Below are positions 36,901 through 49,108 of a stretch of 64,000 bases of DNA, piece by piece. How positions within the stretch are numbered: the first letter of the stretch is position 1; each line of letters opens with the position of its first letter. A model generated the notes under the pieces. That model searched no databases. It saw nothing but the letters and a program-made list of their open reading frames with translations, and was not told the DNA's origin. Both the position numbers and the translations under genes were made by a program. Source of the DNA: Calonectria ilicicola (Eukaryota; Ascomycota; Sordariomycetes; Hypocreales; Nectriaceae); NCBI GenBank assembly GCA_020809705.1, contig CP085826.1:2418001-2482000 (forward strand), given 5' to 3'.

Positions 36901-38272
36901 TCATTGACGTCTCTCCGAGGGTCGTGATGGGGGATGTGGGCATAAGCAGAATAAACCTGGAAAGTCATTTTGGTTACAAAAAAGAGGCCCCGAGACACGA
37001 GACACGTAGCCATTGAGGATCCATCTCAAAATGCCGGGGAGCTTTGGACAGGGTGCAGTAAGCCTGCCCCAGATGTCGTACCAAAGTCGTATCGGCAAGG
37101 AAGCATGGAGTGGTCTGAATGCTACGTTGGCTTCATGCTATCAGGTTGGGCGTCGGAGAGATTCTGGGAGATCCACATCAAACCAGAGGACAAACCGGGA
37201 CTTGTCTTCGGCTGGCAGTTTTCGCCCACAAGCTTAAGCAATCAGAGTATCGTGGCTGCCACAGCCCCAATTTATTCATACATAAGTGCACCATGATGAT
37301 CGATCGGCGGCTAAAAAGAGGGCAGATCATCTCCAGCAACCCTATCCATGAGACGGTGCTACTCAATGCGCACAAGCACGACATCAGCGTTGGAAGGAGA
37401 TATTGGGGAGGGAGAAAACGAAGAAAAAATGCAACCGTAAATTAGCGAAAAAGGTGATCTCAGCCCGATAGATGGCATCATCTGAAGAAGGACAAGTCCG
37501 ACCCATTTCAAGGAAGCTGGCCGAAATGCAATGCCAAGAGACATGTGCCTGGCGAGTGGCGAGAATGCAAAACACCACAACCTGCCATCCAATATGACAT
37601 CCTCTCAACCCTGCGTAAACTTCTCTAACCTCGGGAGAAAGAAATACGACGTTGCCATGGTACAAGCCACAACACTTTCCGCACAGTACATACCTAGCCG
37701 CAGATTGCTCAGATTGCAGAACGCACAGCACAGGGGCAGAAACGCAGACTTGCAGCAGGCCAGTGGCACAGCTCCATCACACAACATACGCAAGGCCAAA
37801 ACATCGCAACTTGGCTGTGCCCCTGGCTTCCACCAATCGCTTGGGTACCTTCAGTGCGGGCAGAAGTACTCAAGCGTGACCAATCTTAGCCAGGTAGGGA
37901 TCAACCTTTGGGAACCTCCAATAATGTATGTCGCTAGCAACAACGCCAACGTAAACGCCAACGACACCTCTTGAGTCTCAATCCAGCGCAGACGGCAGAC
38001 GCACAGCCAACACGTATTCACCACAATTTTTTCGGACCTGAGACATTTGGGCAGACGACAACCACCCTCCCCAATCCCGGCAGCAGCAGATACCATCCTC
38101 ACTGGCTGGGACGGGTTCAGCCGCGCCACACGGACCCTAGCTTCCCCATCTCCATCTCACGCTCCAGCTCCCTTCTGCGCCGTCATGAAGTGAACATTCC
38201 GCATCCACTATCCTTTGCATCCGCCTTTTACACTCTCATTGCGACTCGTGCTTTGTGTCACCTGCCGACTCG

Positions 38273-39725
38273 ATGGACCCGGCATTAAACCGCCCTCCCC
38301 AGGGGGTTCCCGTGGGCCCCGGGAGTGACCACCCAACTCCTGCTGCTAGCTGCAACAACAGCACCCGCACCCGCTCTGAGTCAAGCTCCAATCCTAGCTC
38401 CGATTCCACTGACGCGGCGGACATTGCCAGCAATGGCGGCTTGGATCCCTTCCTCGCCCAAAAGACGGAAGACATACTCACTGCATGCAATTGGGGAGAC
38501 GTCGGCCGCCTCCGATCCCTTGCTCAAAGTAAAGGTGGCCTACTGACCGACGCCTTGCGCAGGCGAGCCTGTAAGTTCCTTATTTCCGGCCGCGTGCTAG
38601 CCACTTCCACATGCTTACATGACACCTCAAAGGGCCCCTGTTGCTTGGCCTAGAGGTTCCATCCAAGGATGACGGTGTTAGCGGCAGCCACGAGGGCTTC
38701 GCTGCCGGGGATGCTTCCCCCGCTGACTCTCTGGACTGGAAGGACTTGCCACGCCACCGGGATGAGGACCAAGTCCAGCTCGATGTGAATCGGTCTTTCA
38801 TTTACTACCCAAATAGTCTGTTTTCTCTTGCCTTTGCCAATCAAGTTTTCTCTGGTTGACTCCCCCAACAGATCTCTCTGATGCTGAGTTGAGCCAGCGC
38901 AAGGCAGAGCTGTCTGCCCTCATCAATGAAATCCTCCGTCGCCATCCCTACCTTTGTTACTTCCAAGGCTATCATGACATCTGTCAAGTTCTGTTATTGG
39001 TGCTGGAACCCCAATGGCGGGCTCGGACACTTGCCAGACTCTCAGTCTTGAGAATCCGGGACTTCATGCTTCCAAGCTTTGCACCTACCACCTCTCAGCT
39101 TCGACTACTCCCCGACATCATCAAGAGAGCCGATCCCGAACTAAGGCGGCATCTAGCCGGTGTAGAGCCGTTTTACGCCTTGGCAGGCACCCTCACCATG
39201 TATTCCCATAACATTGAAGGTTACCGGGATATCGCTCGACTATTTGACGTTTTCCTAGCTCGCGAACCCGTCTTCAGTATCTACGTGTTTGCCCAAATTA
39301 TCCTCGATCGCCGAGATGAAGTCTTCGAGATCGACGAGCCCGATATGTTGCACGTCATTCTCGGCAAGGTTCCAGCGACAATGGACCTAGACGATCTTGT
39401 TTCTGATGCATCTCAACTGTTCGAGAAATTTCCACCTGAAACTCTGCCGTCTTGGCGACGGATATCAAACTCGAGTGCACTAAAGACAGCCCGAAATGTG
39501 GAGGATTGTGCCCATCAGACTATAGAAGAAGGCGAAGAATTGTTCCATAAGCAGGTCAAGGAGCTCCAATGGGCTGAAATGTACGGCCAAATTAGGTTGA
39601 CACTCTGGGCATATCGCCGCCCAGCTAGAGCCATTGGTATGGCTGTTGCTGTGGGCGCTTTGGCGTTCTATCTACGCCGTAACCCATCAATTGTCAGCCG
39701 CCTCACGGCCCTTTTCTGGAAGTAG
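38273..39725 (+). CDS. TBC-domain Rab GTPase-activating protein, Gyp8/TBC1D20 type
   Basis: Three exons, 38273-38570, 38633-38815 and 38872-39725, give 444 aa. The in-frame codon upstream (38255) is GTG, so the ATG at 38273 is taken as start. After a Ser/Pro-rich N-terminus, the TBC fold shows RRAWPLLLGL, the arginine-finger segment VQLDVNRSF (D150, R153) and the glutamine finger in YFQGYHD (Q192), so the catalytic dual-finger set is intact. A single hydrophobic helix near the C-terminus (AIGMAVAVGALAFYL) anchors it. This matches the ER-resident Gyp8/TBC1D20 group acting on Rab1/Ypt1-type GTPases in ER-Golgi traffic. Intron 2 uses a GTCTGT donor, less common but in phase and followed by the expected NLSDAEL sequence. 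It faces vps52 tail to tail, 291 bp away. Confidence 0.92.
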
Positions 39726-40016
39726 ACATTACACCCTCGCATCAGCCATGCCCGACTGCCCCATGCTAGGGTATGTATTAAATATATAAACCCTAACAAA
39801 AGCGTATTTTTCATTCCAGTGAACAAATATCTGAAAATACAAAAGGGAAACTCCATCTAGTCGGACAGATCCATCAACTTCCCGAGACGCCGTGTATATA
39901 TTTAGATCTCCCATGACCACGCTCGAAATACACTCTAGTTTGCAAAGTAATCCTTCACCTCCCATCCTTGACTTTTGATCGTTGGTATGAGGCATCAAAC
40001 CCTCGTCTATTCATGG

Positions 40017-42130
40017 TTACTCTTGGAATTTCTCCTTCAACTTTTCAAAATATTCCTGTTGATCATCCGCTTGCTTACCGCTCGCATCGCTGATGATAGT
40101 CAGAATTAGAGAGTAATTGTTGTACAAAAAGCGGCCGCTCTTGCGCTTGTCGGAGCCATAGGCCTGGGCGTACCGACTGAGAAACGTCTCGATCTCTGTG
40201 CGCAGACGATGCAAACTGGCAGCGACAGGTTCGTCGTCGCCGCCGTCGGCGCTAAGGACCAGAAAGCCATGAAGAAGCTGGCCGAATCGCTGGGTAACAA
40301 CGTGCGGAGCAGCCGACATCTTGGCTTGGTCTGCTGCACGAACGGGTTTCGTGGGAAGGGTACCAGCCAGTGCGCGGACGGACTCGCAGTGGCGATCCAT
40401 GATGACTTGCAGACGGGGCCAGAGAAGCATGTTAGTAGCATTGATGTAGCTATCACCAGTAGGGACTTTGCGGCGCTGCAATTCAAAGGCTGAGTGCTGG
40501 TTGAGACGGATGCATAGAAGCGCACCAAGAGCATCGTAGGTTTCTGAAACGAGGGTTTTGGTAAGGGTCTGGCCCAGTTCAAAAGTGGGCTCAAAAACGT
40601 AGTTGAAATTCTTGGAAATTTGGCCAAACGAGAGGGATGGAGAGAAGAATGTAGCCATGAAGGTATACTCGGCCGTGGCATTATCCACCAAGGCTATATT
40701 GAAGTTACGAAATGGAACTTCTAGGTAGTGAGTAGTTTGGTCCTCTTCTGCAAGATACGATGACATGGCAGCCTGGTTCTTTGTCTTGAGCAGGTCAATT
40801 CGGCGTCCTAAGTTGAACGCGTCGTGGGGGGGGCCTGGCATCCGCGAGCTGGAAAGAACAGTTGCTTTGCGAGACGTGTCGTCATTTCCAATCGCATCGT
40901 TTTTATCGAGGATATGAAGCTTGATCTTACCAAGAGCTTTCTCGTATCGATTAAACTGATTGAGATAATACCACCGCATCGTATTCATGTAAGCTAGTGC
41001 AATCTCATTGGCAAGAGTAGCATGGTGCTTGTAGAGAAACGAGAAAAGCTCTTTAAACCTGAGGAAGTTCTGCTGCTGGATAATTTGAGCGTTGATATGT
41101 GGCGATCGAAGTGCCTTGATTTGAGCAACGAGATAGTCGCGAATACGTTCGATAGCCTAAACGGGTTAGACGAAGGTTCATGAGAATTAAGAACATGGGT
41201 CAACCATACCTTCAAAGTGAGTTTCTCGAAAAGCGGCCCGAGATCCTTAGAAGCATTGGTCTGTTGTGATTCAGACTTCTTTTTGAATACTCCAGCCCGA
41301 CGGTCAAACTCCGCGAGCATCTTCACCCAAGCTTCATCTATATGTCCCTCCGCGATCTTAGATATAACCTCGGGTGGCAAACTAAGTTCCTCAACCAAGG
41401 GGCCCAACGCTTTTTCGACTTCCTTTCTATTCTCCAATCTCCTATTTAAAGCTGTTGAGCGAGCTTGAAGGGATTCTATGTCGGCGGATACAGTGGCGAG
41501 ATCATTCCGAAAGCTCGTGAGGTTGATTTCGACGGAGTTCAGGACGTCATCACATGCTGCTATTGACCGATGAAGATCCTCGAGCTTGGTTCTATCAGCT
41601 TCGCCTAGAAAAAACACAGTCAGTAATGCGATCGCCTAATCATGCACAAGGTACAGAAGCTGCTTACTTTCTTCAATTGTCTGCGGCTTTCGAGCGATGC
41701 TTGCCGTCGCCTCAGGGGATTCTGTCGCCGCCAGCTCCTTCAAGGAAACTCCGCTAAAATCAACATCGAGCTCAAGATCCTCCTCATTGATGACAATCTT
41801 CCGATTTACGCTAGCAGCATTTGTGTTTGTAATATTCGCTAGTAGTGTCCCCAGGACGTCCAGTGACTCGGGGCCAGGGTTGTTGGTGGTCGATTGCTTC
41901 AGGTTGGAGCCATTAGGCTTGCGCGACGAAAGGAGGGACGAAGACGAGTCATTTGAGGCAAGCGACAATGATGAACTGCGCGGCGAGTGTCCTGCACGCT
42001 GGGATGTGACATACGGGCTAAGAGCGCTCGAGGTTCTCCTGGGGAGTGGTGAATATGGTCGACTGGAGGGTTGGGAGGTCGAGGGGCTGGAAGCGCCCGT
42101 TGGTGTCCCGGCCAGTCGGTCAAGCCACAT
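40017..42130 (-). CDS. vps52: GARP complex subunit Vps52
   Basis: Three exons, 42130-41668, 41604-41210 and 41156-40017, give 665 aa. Vps52 is a core subunit of the GARP tether that receives endosome-derived vesicles at the trans-Golgi. The start MWLDRLAG is the characteristic family N-terminus, followed by about 85 Ser/Pro-rich residues. A coiled-coil region (about 155-290; DRTKLEDLHRSIAACDDVL, SLQARSTALNRRLENRKEV) and the Vps52 domain follow (LRSPHINAQIIQQQNFLRFK, ALAYMNTMRWYYLNQFNRYE). The C-terminus reads NNYSLILTIISD...EYFEKLKEKFQE. Both introns (63 and 53 bp) have consensus ends. An upstream in-frame TTG codon is ignored in favour of the ATG at 42130. Confidence 0.96.
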
Positions 42131-43610
42131 TGCGATAGGAGAAGGCAAGTTTTCAGATATTATGAGGCTAGGAATCGAGGTAGGAACACAATCAGGTCAT
42201 GGTCATCAATAGATTCCTGGGGCGGATGTCGTCGGGGCGAGAGCAGGATGGTACGCGAGGCTAGCTCAGCACGGAGTGGCAGTCAGCTTCCAGCCAGCTT
42301 GCAAGCAAGGCTACAGAGATCCGGTGGAGTCGCTGTAAATTCAGCTTGTGATTGGACTGCGACAAGGGGAGCAACACCTTGGCCCATTGGCCGCCGATCT
42401 GTGGCTTGAAAGCGGGGAATGTGACTGCAACCTACTGCGCCACAGGAATAGGAACGGTCACAGCCACAGAAACCCCGCTACCTATGACACCAAAAAAAAC
42501 CCCCGATAATCAATCCGATCAAATCGAGCTCTTGGGCTCATCTAGCGTCCAGGTTCTGCGGATAATGCTGCAGGCATGGACGCAGCATGACTTGAGGCTT
42601 GATGACACGGCGATGGGTGGGATTTTCTCGGAACGGGAAACACGCGCGCAAGGATGCAAGCTGCCTGCAACACATGATACCCCGCGCAGTCCTTCCACAC
42701 ATCCCACCCACCTGCTTCCATCATTCATCATCATCCCTCATCGGGCAGCGAAAGAGAAGCGGGGTGGATTAGCCACCCGAAACGCACACACAATTTCGCC
42801 GCACATGACCAGACCCTGGGCTTTTGCGACCCGAGACTTCCAGGTTCGTACGATTGAGGAGGAAGGTATTCCATGACCCTTCTACCATGGATTTTGTTTT
42901 TATTTTATTGTCAAATGCAAAAATAAAAATGAAAAATGAAAAATAAAAAGAAATTCGAACCGTTTTGGTGGGTATGTCAGTCATAGGGCAGAGAGAGGAA
43001 AACCAATTCGAAGTTCTACCTGCACTCATGCTTTAGGCTCCTGAGCTGCCTTAGTTCATTAAAGGTCGGCATTGGCAGTCCAGTTAGTACCTACCCCGCC
43101 TGCGAAGTGACCCGCCACTGGACAAACCCAGCAGGCTTGGCTGCCCAGGGAACCGCAGGTCACCCGGCGACGCGAATGATTAGCAGTAGCTCTAGCGAGA
43201 CCCAGGTGCTGTCAGAGGCGCCGATGTGCCCTGTCGCACCTGCCCTGGCGTGCCCCTTAGCTACCTAGCGTGCCCTGTGGCAATAGACCCCTCCAGCCCC
43301 TCCAGAACCCCTCTAACAATCTCAGTGAGGGGCATCGGTAGAGTCCGCTAAACAGAGAGTGTCCCACTGAGACAGTGGCTTATGCCCAATCACAACCCTG
43401 AGAAAAAAAATTCCGTCGAGGGCCTCTTCCCACCTGGGCTGGGCTTTTTCAATACCCCCTCCATTCTCCTCCCGGGTCTCTTTTCCTTTTCTTCTCCTCC
43501 ATCCCACTCCAAAGCACCTCTCCAGCGTTTTTTTTCGGTGCATTTTCCGATCCTCTATCCCCTCTTCCTCTTCTTCCTCAAGGCTCTGATTCCTCGTCAA
43601 TACCATCACC
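42131..43610. other. Head-to-head spacer, vps52 and eIF5A promoters
   Basis: 1.5 kb between divergent starts. The right half carries a group of CCCCT/AGGGG elements and the pyrimidine-rich eIF5A leader. A 175-codon frame at 42352-42876 has an unrecognisable product and no conserved features. Confidence 0.5.
43288..43332. promoter_or_regulatory. Cluster of STRE-like CCCCT elements upstream of eIF5A
   Basis: CCCCT at 43288-43292, 43297-43301 and 43308-43312, plus AGGGG at 43328-43332, about 280-325 bp before the ATG. Four copies in 45 bp exceed chance for a 5-mer. In fungi CCCCT is the core of Msn2/4 and Seb1-type stress elements; its role here is inference. Confidence 0.4.
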
Positions 43611-44493
43611 ATGGCTGAAGAAGTGAGTACTTCCTGTTCCCCGCGCACGCGCTCTACCTATGCGCCCATTTCTCGCCGCGAAAAAAACCACCCCGCAGTG
43701 TGACTCGTGCCCCACGGCGAGAGCAGTCTTAACAGCCTTCACTCAACGATCAATGAGATATTGCCTACAAATATTTCTTTCTTATCGCCATGGGAAATTC
43801 TCCATCCAGAGCTCTTGCTAATTGTCTTGTTTTCGTTCTATTTAGCACGATGTCACCTTCGAGTCGGCCGATGCCGGTGCCTCGCTCACCTACCCCATGC
43901 AGTGCTCTGCTCTGCGCAAGAACGGCTTCGTCGTGATCAAGGGCCGCCCTTGCAAGATCGTCGACATGTCTACCTCTAAGACTGGCAAGCACGGTCACGC
44001 CAAGGTCCACCTTGTCGCCCTTGACATCTTCACCGGCAAGAAGTATGAGGATCTCTCTCCCTCCACCCACAACATGGACGTCCCCAACGTCTCCCGTCGC
44101 GAGTACCAGCTTGTGAGTGAACCCTTGCCCCACTCCACAAGGAAGGGCCCCTCCTGGTTCTCACCCCTCCATGCGCCTCTCGGTAGCTAACACGTGCTCA
44201 GCTCGACATCTCCGACGATGGTTTCCTCTCTCTCATGAACGATGACGGCGACACCAAGGATGATGTTAAGATGCCCGACGGTGAAGTTGGTGACAAGATC
44301 AACAAGCTCTTCAAGGTGGATGAGAAGGACACCAGTAAGTTTACAATCCCTCACGATCACATGTGTACGCGTTTGCACGTGTACATTCGTTTCTACCAAA
44401 ATGGAGCGCTAACTCGCTATTTCAGACGTCGTTATTCTCACCTCCATGGGTGAGGAGGCCGCCGTTGAGGCCAAGGAGGCTCCCCGCCAGTAA
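43611..44493 (+). CDS. Translation factor eIF5A (hypusine-containing)
   Basis: Four exons, 43611-43622, 43846-44112, 44202-44334 and 44426-44493, give 159 aa. eIF5A promotes elongation at proline stretches and termination. The hypusine site is intact: [12 protein letters not shown], with the modified lysine at K52. The N-terminal SH3-like barrel ([14 protein letters not shown]) and the C-terminal OB domain ([21 protein letters not shown]) are complete. The first exon codes for only MAEE and is followed by a 223-bp intron, much longer than others here. That layout is common in highly expressed fungal genes and may aid expression. The final splice (ACC-A|AC) gives [13 protein letters not shown]. 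Confidence 0.97.
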
Positions 44494-45314
44494 ATGCGTA
44501 TTGGTGCATTCGGCTCAGACTGGCCCCTGGCCCCTCGTCAATACCATCTCAAAATGAGTCGCGCACGAGGGATCGTATCGGTTTGATGAATAACGAACAC
44601 ATCAAATATCCATGGGTCATGAGTTGGGCATCGCGCTAAGGGGTTCTATCTGGACAGGATCATCTGCTGGTTATGACATTCGGCAATCCGAAGCGCCCTA
44701 GTGCGACGTCGAATTTTCCTTTGTTTCTTATCCAATCGCTACAAATGCCTTTATGTCACAATATTCGTAGCGGCAAATGACGAGAGAGAAAAAAAAATAG
44801 GAGAGCTTTGGAGTTGACTGAGTCTGTCCGATAGAAGGCTATCAGAATCCTTTACGGAACTTGCATCTGATTTGATTTTCCTATACTCGAATTGGTGACC
44901 AACGAATAGCTCTCTGCGCAACCCAGGCACGATGCTGTAAATTTAATTATTATCCCCGTCATGGCCAATCGTATCGACAAGTGGGGAGGGAGAAAATTCC
45001 CAACGTAGTGGAGCCACACACAGGGTGCTGATTAGATCTGAGATGCTCAGAAAAGTGTGCTGACTCTGAAGTCCAGTCTGAGATAGATACAATACTAGAG
45101 CTATCATATGGCATGTTTTGACTCAAGTTACATTGAATGGTTCTGTACGCGTTTAGGTTGGCGGGAACAACGAAAGCGGCGGCTCGATCCGTAGCAAGCT
45201 CGACCACTACCATCATAGCCCCAAACGAACTCTAGCCTTACAAACATCAAACCCTAGCAACGCCGGCAAACACCACGCCACTGGCGCCATGAGCCAGCTG
45301 TTTTCCAGAATATA
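44494..45314. other. Intergenic, eIF5A 3' side and rrn7 promoter
   Basis: About 820 bp with no coding signal. The rrn7-proximal end carries AAACCCTAG, listed separately. Confidence 0.5.
45249..45257 (+). promoter_or_regulatory. Telobox-like AAACCCTAG element upstream of rrn7
   Basis: 58 bp before the rrn7 ATG. The same 9-mer occurs in reverse 93 bp before the ubiquitin-L40 start. Telobox-type AACCCTA motifs mark ribosomal and ribosome-biogenesis promoters in several eukaryotes. Confidence 0.4.
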
Positions 45315-47152
45315 ATGGATGAGCGGCGAGAGCTTCGCAAGTTCCCTAGGGGGGAGAGATGCCCTGAATGCGGTGTAAGAAGATGGTACTTGGAGAATGG
45401 TCTCCGCTTCTGTTCCAATGGCCATCAGGTCGAGGTACTCCCAATCAAATTTCCTTCACTTGTCTATTGTAGTTCAACTAACAAAATCCCAGGGTTTTAT
45501 CCAATTCGATATTGGCGATGAGGAGGATGCTGGAAAACTCGGCACTGTGGTCAAGCGAGACAAGGGAGTTAAGGAAAAGGCGCTGCGCCATCTCACCGGT
45601 CAGGCTGGCAAGAACCTCTACCTTGAGTGTCTTCAGTTAATCCTAAGGAGCCAAATTATGTGGCTTGTAAGCTCCAAGAATCACAGAGAGGAACTCGAGA
45701 CGGTGGTGCGCGATCTTTGGGATCTTCGTACCCGCGGCTCAAGCAGTCTAGCTGATGACGATGCTCCTCAAGAAGGCGGCATAGAAATGTTCAGTTCTCA
45801 GCCCGAAACTGGAGAACAAAACAAGAGCTCTGAAAGTAGAGGCACGAGAGCACAAGGCTGGAATCCGGAACGGGGTCCAGATTGGCCCATGCCGAGGATG
45901 ATTGACACCCTCGCTCTCTGCTACCTTGGCTGTCTGCTGCTTCGTATCCCTACCGGCGTTGGAGAAATATGTAACTGGGTCGACGAGGGCCATATGCCTT
46001 ACAAGAGATCTGTAGGCTAATACTTACCCTTCTCCAAGAGAGTTGTACTGATGATGGTTTTAGTATTATGACCTGCCTCAAGAAATGCAGGATAGATTGC
46101 CTTCTGCATACACGAGAGCACTGAAGCGACCTCTTCGGGCTACTCTTCAAGGAGTAGATCTCAACTACGCCGTCATGAATTTAGCTCTATCATACCACCA
46201 CAACTACGAGATGCTATTCCCTCCGGTCAATTCCACGCTCATCCTAATACATTATACTAAACATCTAGCACTCCCAGGTACGTCATACATGTGGAACGCA
46301 GATCGCTTCTTTGATCTAATCTCTGCATAGTTGAGGTGCTTGTCACATCACGCCTCATTATTTCAATTTTAAAGACAAACTTTCAATTACCAATTGACAA
46401 GTCTCGGCTTTTTAATCTGGATTATCCAGAAATCAAACTCGCCGCCATCGTCATTGTTGCCACTAAACTATGTTTTCCCCTTGGCCCTCATATTCCGCTG
46501 ATCAAGACTTCCGGCCCGGGACATGATTGGAAGTTTGATTGGAGACGATGGCAGGCGATCATGGCTGAACTAGATGATTCTTCACAATCATCTGAGAATG
46601 AGCACGGTTTTAACAACATGACCGCGGATACAATCACATCCATGTCTCCAGATCAACTAAGCAAGTATTTTGCGCATGTGGCCAGCTTAATTGACAAGAA
46701 GAGTATGGCCCCGGTCGCGAGATATTGCGGATCCTGCTGACAAGAGTAGACGAAAATACCATCACCAGGTTCTTTCCCTCAGAGGATGCGCTTCCGCCTG
46801 AGACAACGCGGGAACAGACTACAGAAGATGAAGTGGATGGCCGAGCTAGAGGGATACTGTCCCAAGTTTTACAGATATCCGGCGAAGGACACCTAGGTTC
46901 CGAAGGCGATGCGCTGACGAAATCCGAAGCCACATACGAAGCTTTTCGCTCAGTTGAGGACCTCACGGAGTCATCAAAGGCATTATACACGAGAGCAGGT
47001 AAGATACCAGAGTCTCCATGAACAAAGAATGTGACTGATTTTCTCTCCCAGCACACATGGCGGGTTTGACACTTCAAGAAATAGTGCGAGCAGTCTACAT
47101 GTTAGAACAAAGGATACTCATCTGGCAAGGCGAGCGAGGAACCAGAGAATAG
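45315..47152 (+). CDS. rrn7: RNA polymerase I initiation factor Rrn7 (TAF1B family)
   Basis: Six exons, 45315-45434, 45493-46011, 46064-46277, 46331-46702, 46750-46998 and 47052-47152, give 524 aa. Rrn7 is the TFIIB-like subunit of Pol I core factor. The N-terminal zinc ribbon is plain: CPEC (C16, C19) and C33-SNG-H37, followed by a B-reader-like acidic stretch. Cyclin-like helices follow (ALRHLTGQAGKNLYLECLQLILR; YLGCLLLRIPTGVGEIC; LDYPEIKLAAIVIVATKLCFPL). The second zinc ligand pair is C33 and H37 rather than CxxC, as is usual in this family. All five introns (47-58 bp) are in phase with good branch points. The 47-bp intron 4 (46703-46749) is the least certain. Exon 5 is acidic and poorly conserved. 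Confidence 0.9.
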
Positions 47153-47689
47153 ATGGAACCTATGTGCCAATCGGATTGGCATGTGGCAGCTCACGATAAT
47201 TTTCCTTGTTAAACCACGAGTAGCCACCGTTGTATTCAGCCAGCTTGATTCAAGACTTGGCTCCATGGGCAGCATCCTAGATAAACTCAGGCTTTGGAGT
47301 TTATACAACCAGGTTCAATCCAAACAAAGAGCAATTTCATTTCCGAGTCGCCTGTCCAGGTCTCGACAAGCCTCTCACTTCCCATCTCGTGTTCGTCATT
47401 TCCATGTGATAGTAATCCATGGGTCAATCCAGTGCATCGCATCATGCGAGCCCTTTCTACGCATGCCCATAGAAATTCCCATCGGCAAGGCCACTCATAC
47501 CGGGAATAGCACGGCGAATGCATCACGCTTCATTCCACTCGCAAACGACGCGAATGTGTGCCAATATCACGTGACTAAGTTCATGACCCTAGGGTTTTCC
47601 TTTCGGTTGAACACAGCGCCCCACCAATATTGCGCGCAGAACCGGCTTCTCCAAACTTCACATCGTCAGCGTCACAAAAATCAGTCAAG
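47153..47689. other. Intergenic, rrn7 to ubiquitin-L40
   Basis: About 540 bp forming the rrn7 3' side and the promoter and leader of the ubiquitin gene. It contains a CTAGGGTTT element. A 186-codon frame (47181-47741) crosses the ubiquitin leader and first intron and looks spurious. Confidence 0.5.
47589..47597 (-). promoter_or_regulatory. Telobox-like element upstream of ubiquitin-L40
   Basis: CTAGGGTTT, the reverse complement of AAACCCTAG, 93 bp before the first base of the start codon. Identical to the element in front of rrn7. Confidence 0.4.
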
Positions 47690-48358
<669 letters not shown>

Positions 48359-49108
48359 ACGATTCTCCATGGATGCGGCGTCTGGGTTTTTGGCATTCTG
48401 GGGTCGGTGGCAAGAACAGAGATGGGTCCTTGTGCACGAATCTGGTTGTTTTTACGGTAGCATATGCAGCTCAGGCAATACATTCTAGATGATGCCGATG
48501 AACACGTGCCGATGGTCTCCAAGGCTCGGTCCCCTACAAAAAAAAATAAGGCATCCAAGCCTCCGATTCGAAATTTGTCTTCCAATTGTCCCAATTGCAG
48601 GTGCAAGTCATTGTTTATAATTGAACGGCAGTGAAAGGAGTGCGCGGAGAGTGTGAGGGCCGGCATCATGATGTTGGTTTTTTTTTTTTTTTGGTATTCG
48701 CATCACAGATAAGCGCCAAGTCGCACAATTAGCCAATTCGAGGGTTTTGGCATATTAGAGCTATGCGATTGCGACCCATTTTCCGTAGAAACTCTCACGT
48801 GGTGTTCCCTGGTTCAATTCCACATTCACACCCTTCCTGTACGATGACGGAAGAACGCCCCTGGCATCGGTGGGTCACCTTTGGCGCCGGAAAAACTCCG
48901 GCTTCTTGAGCACTGGACACGGCGCGCGCTCCTGGCTGACGACAACGGCCAGTCTGTCACCAAGCTTGTCAAGGAAACTCAAGCTCCCTCCAATCTCAGC
49001 CAACTGCGCCAAACTGGTCCAAGCTACAAGCACAACAACTCGTGACCCATCCATATACAACCGCTTCTCATCGCTTGGTTCTGAATACTAGACACCTTCG
49101 CCGGCGCA
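48359..49108. other. Intergenic, ubiquitin-L40 to Yip1-family gene
   Basis: 750 bp with a T run near 48678-48692 and no coding signal. Presumably 3' UTR plus promoter. Confidence 0.5.

Larger units (their letters stand above)
32480..38272. other. 5.8 kb head-to-head spacer without a supported gene
   Basis: The longest gene-free stretch in the window lies between two divergently transcribed genes. Open frames are all under about 150 codons (221 for one that overlaps the MMS1-like first exon), fall on both strands, lack splice partners and match no family I know. It holds an A19 run (33941-33959), a TG repeat, an A-rich purine tract around 36380-36610 and short CT-rich sequence before the TBC gene. 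Non-coding RNA or distal promoters are possible. No terminal repeats, reverse-transcriptase or transposase motifs were seen. Confidence 0.5.

Noticed and set aside
37531..37974. 147-codon frame in the large spacer
   Set aside because: No recognisable domain, no splice partners, ordinary length for chance in GC-balanced DNA.
38255..38272. Earlier start for the TBC gene
   Set aside because: The codon at 38255 is GTG; the first in-frame ATG is 38273.
42352..42876. 174-codon frame upstream of eIF5A
   Set aside because: Sits in promoter sequence, has mixed low-complexity content and an unconvincing product.
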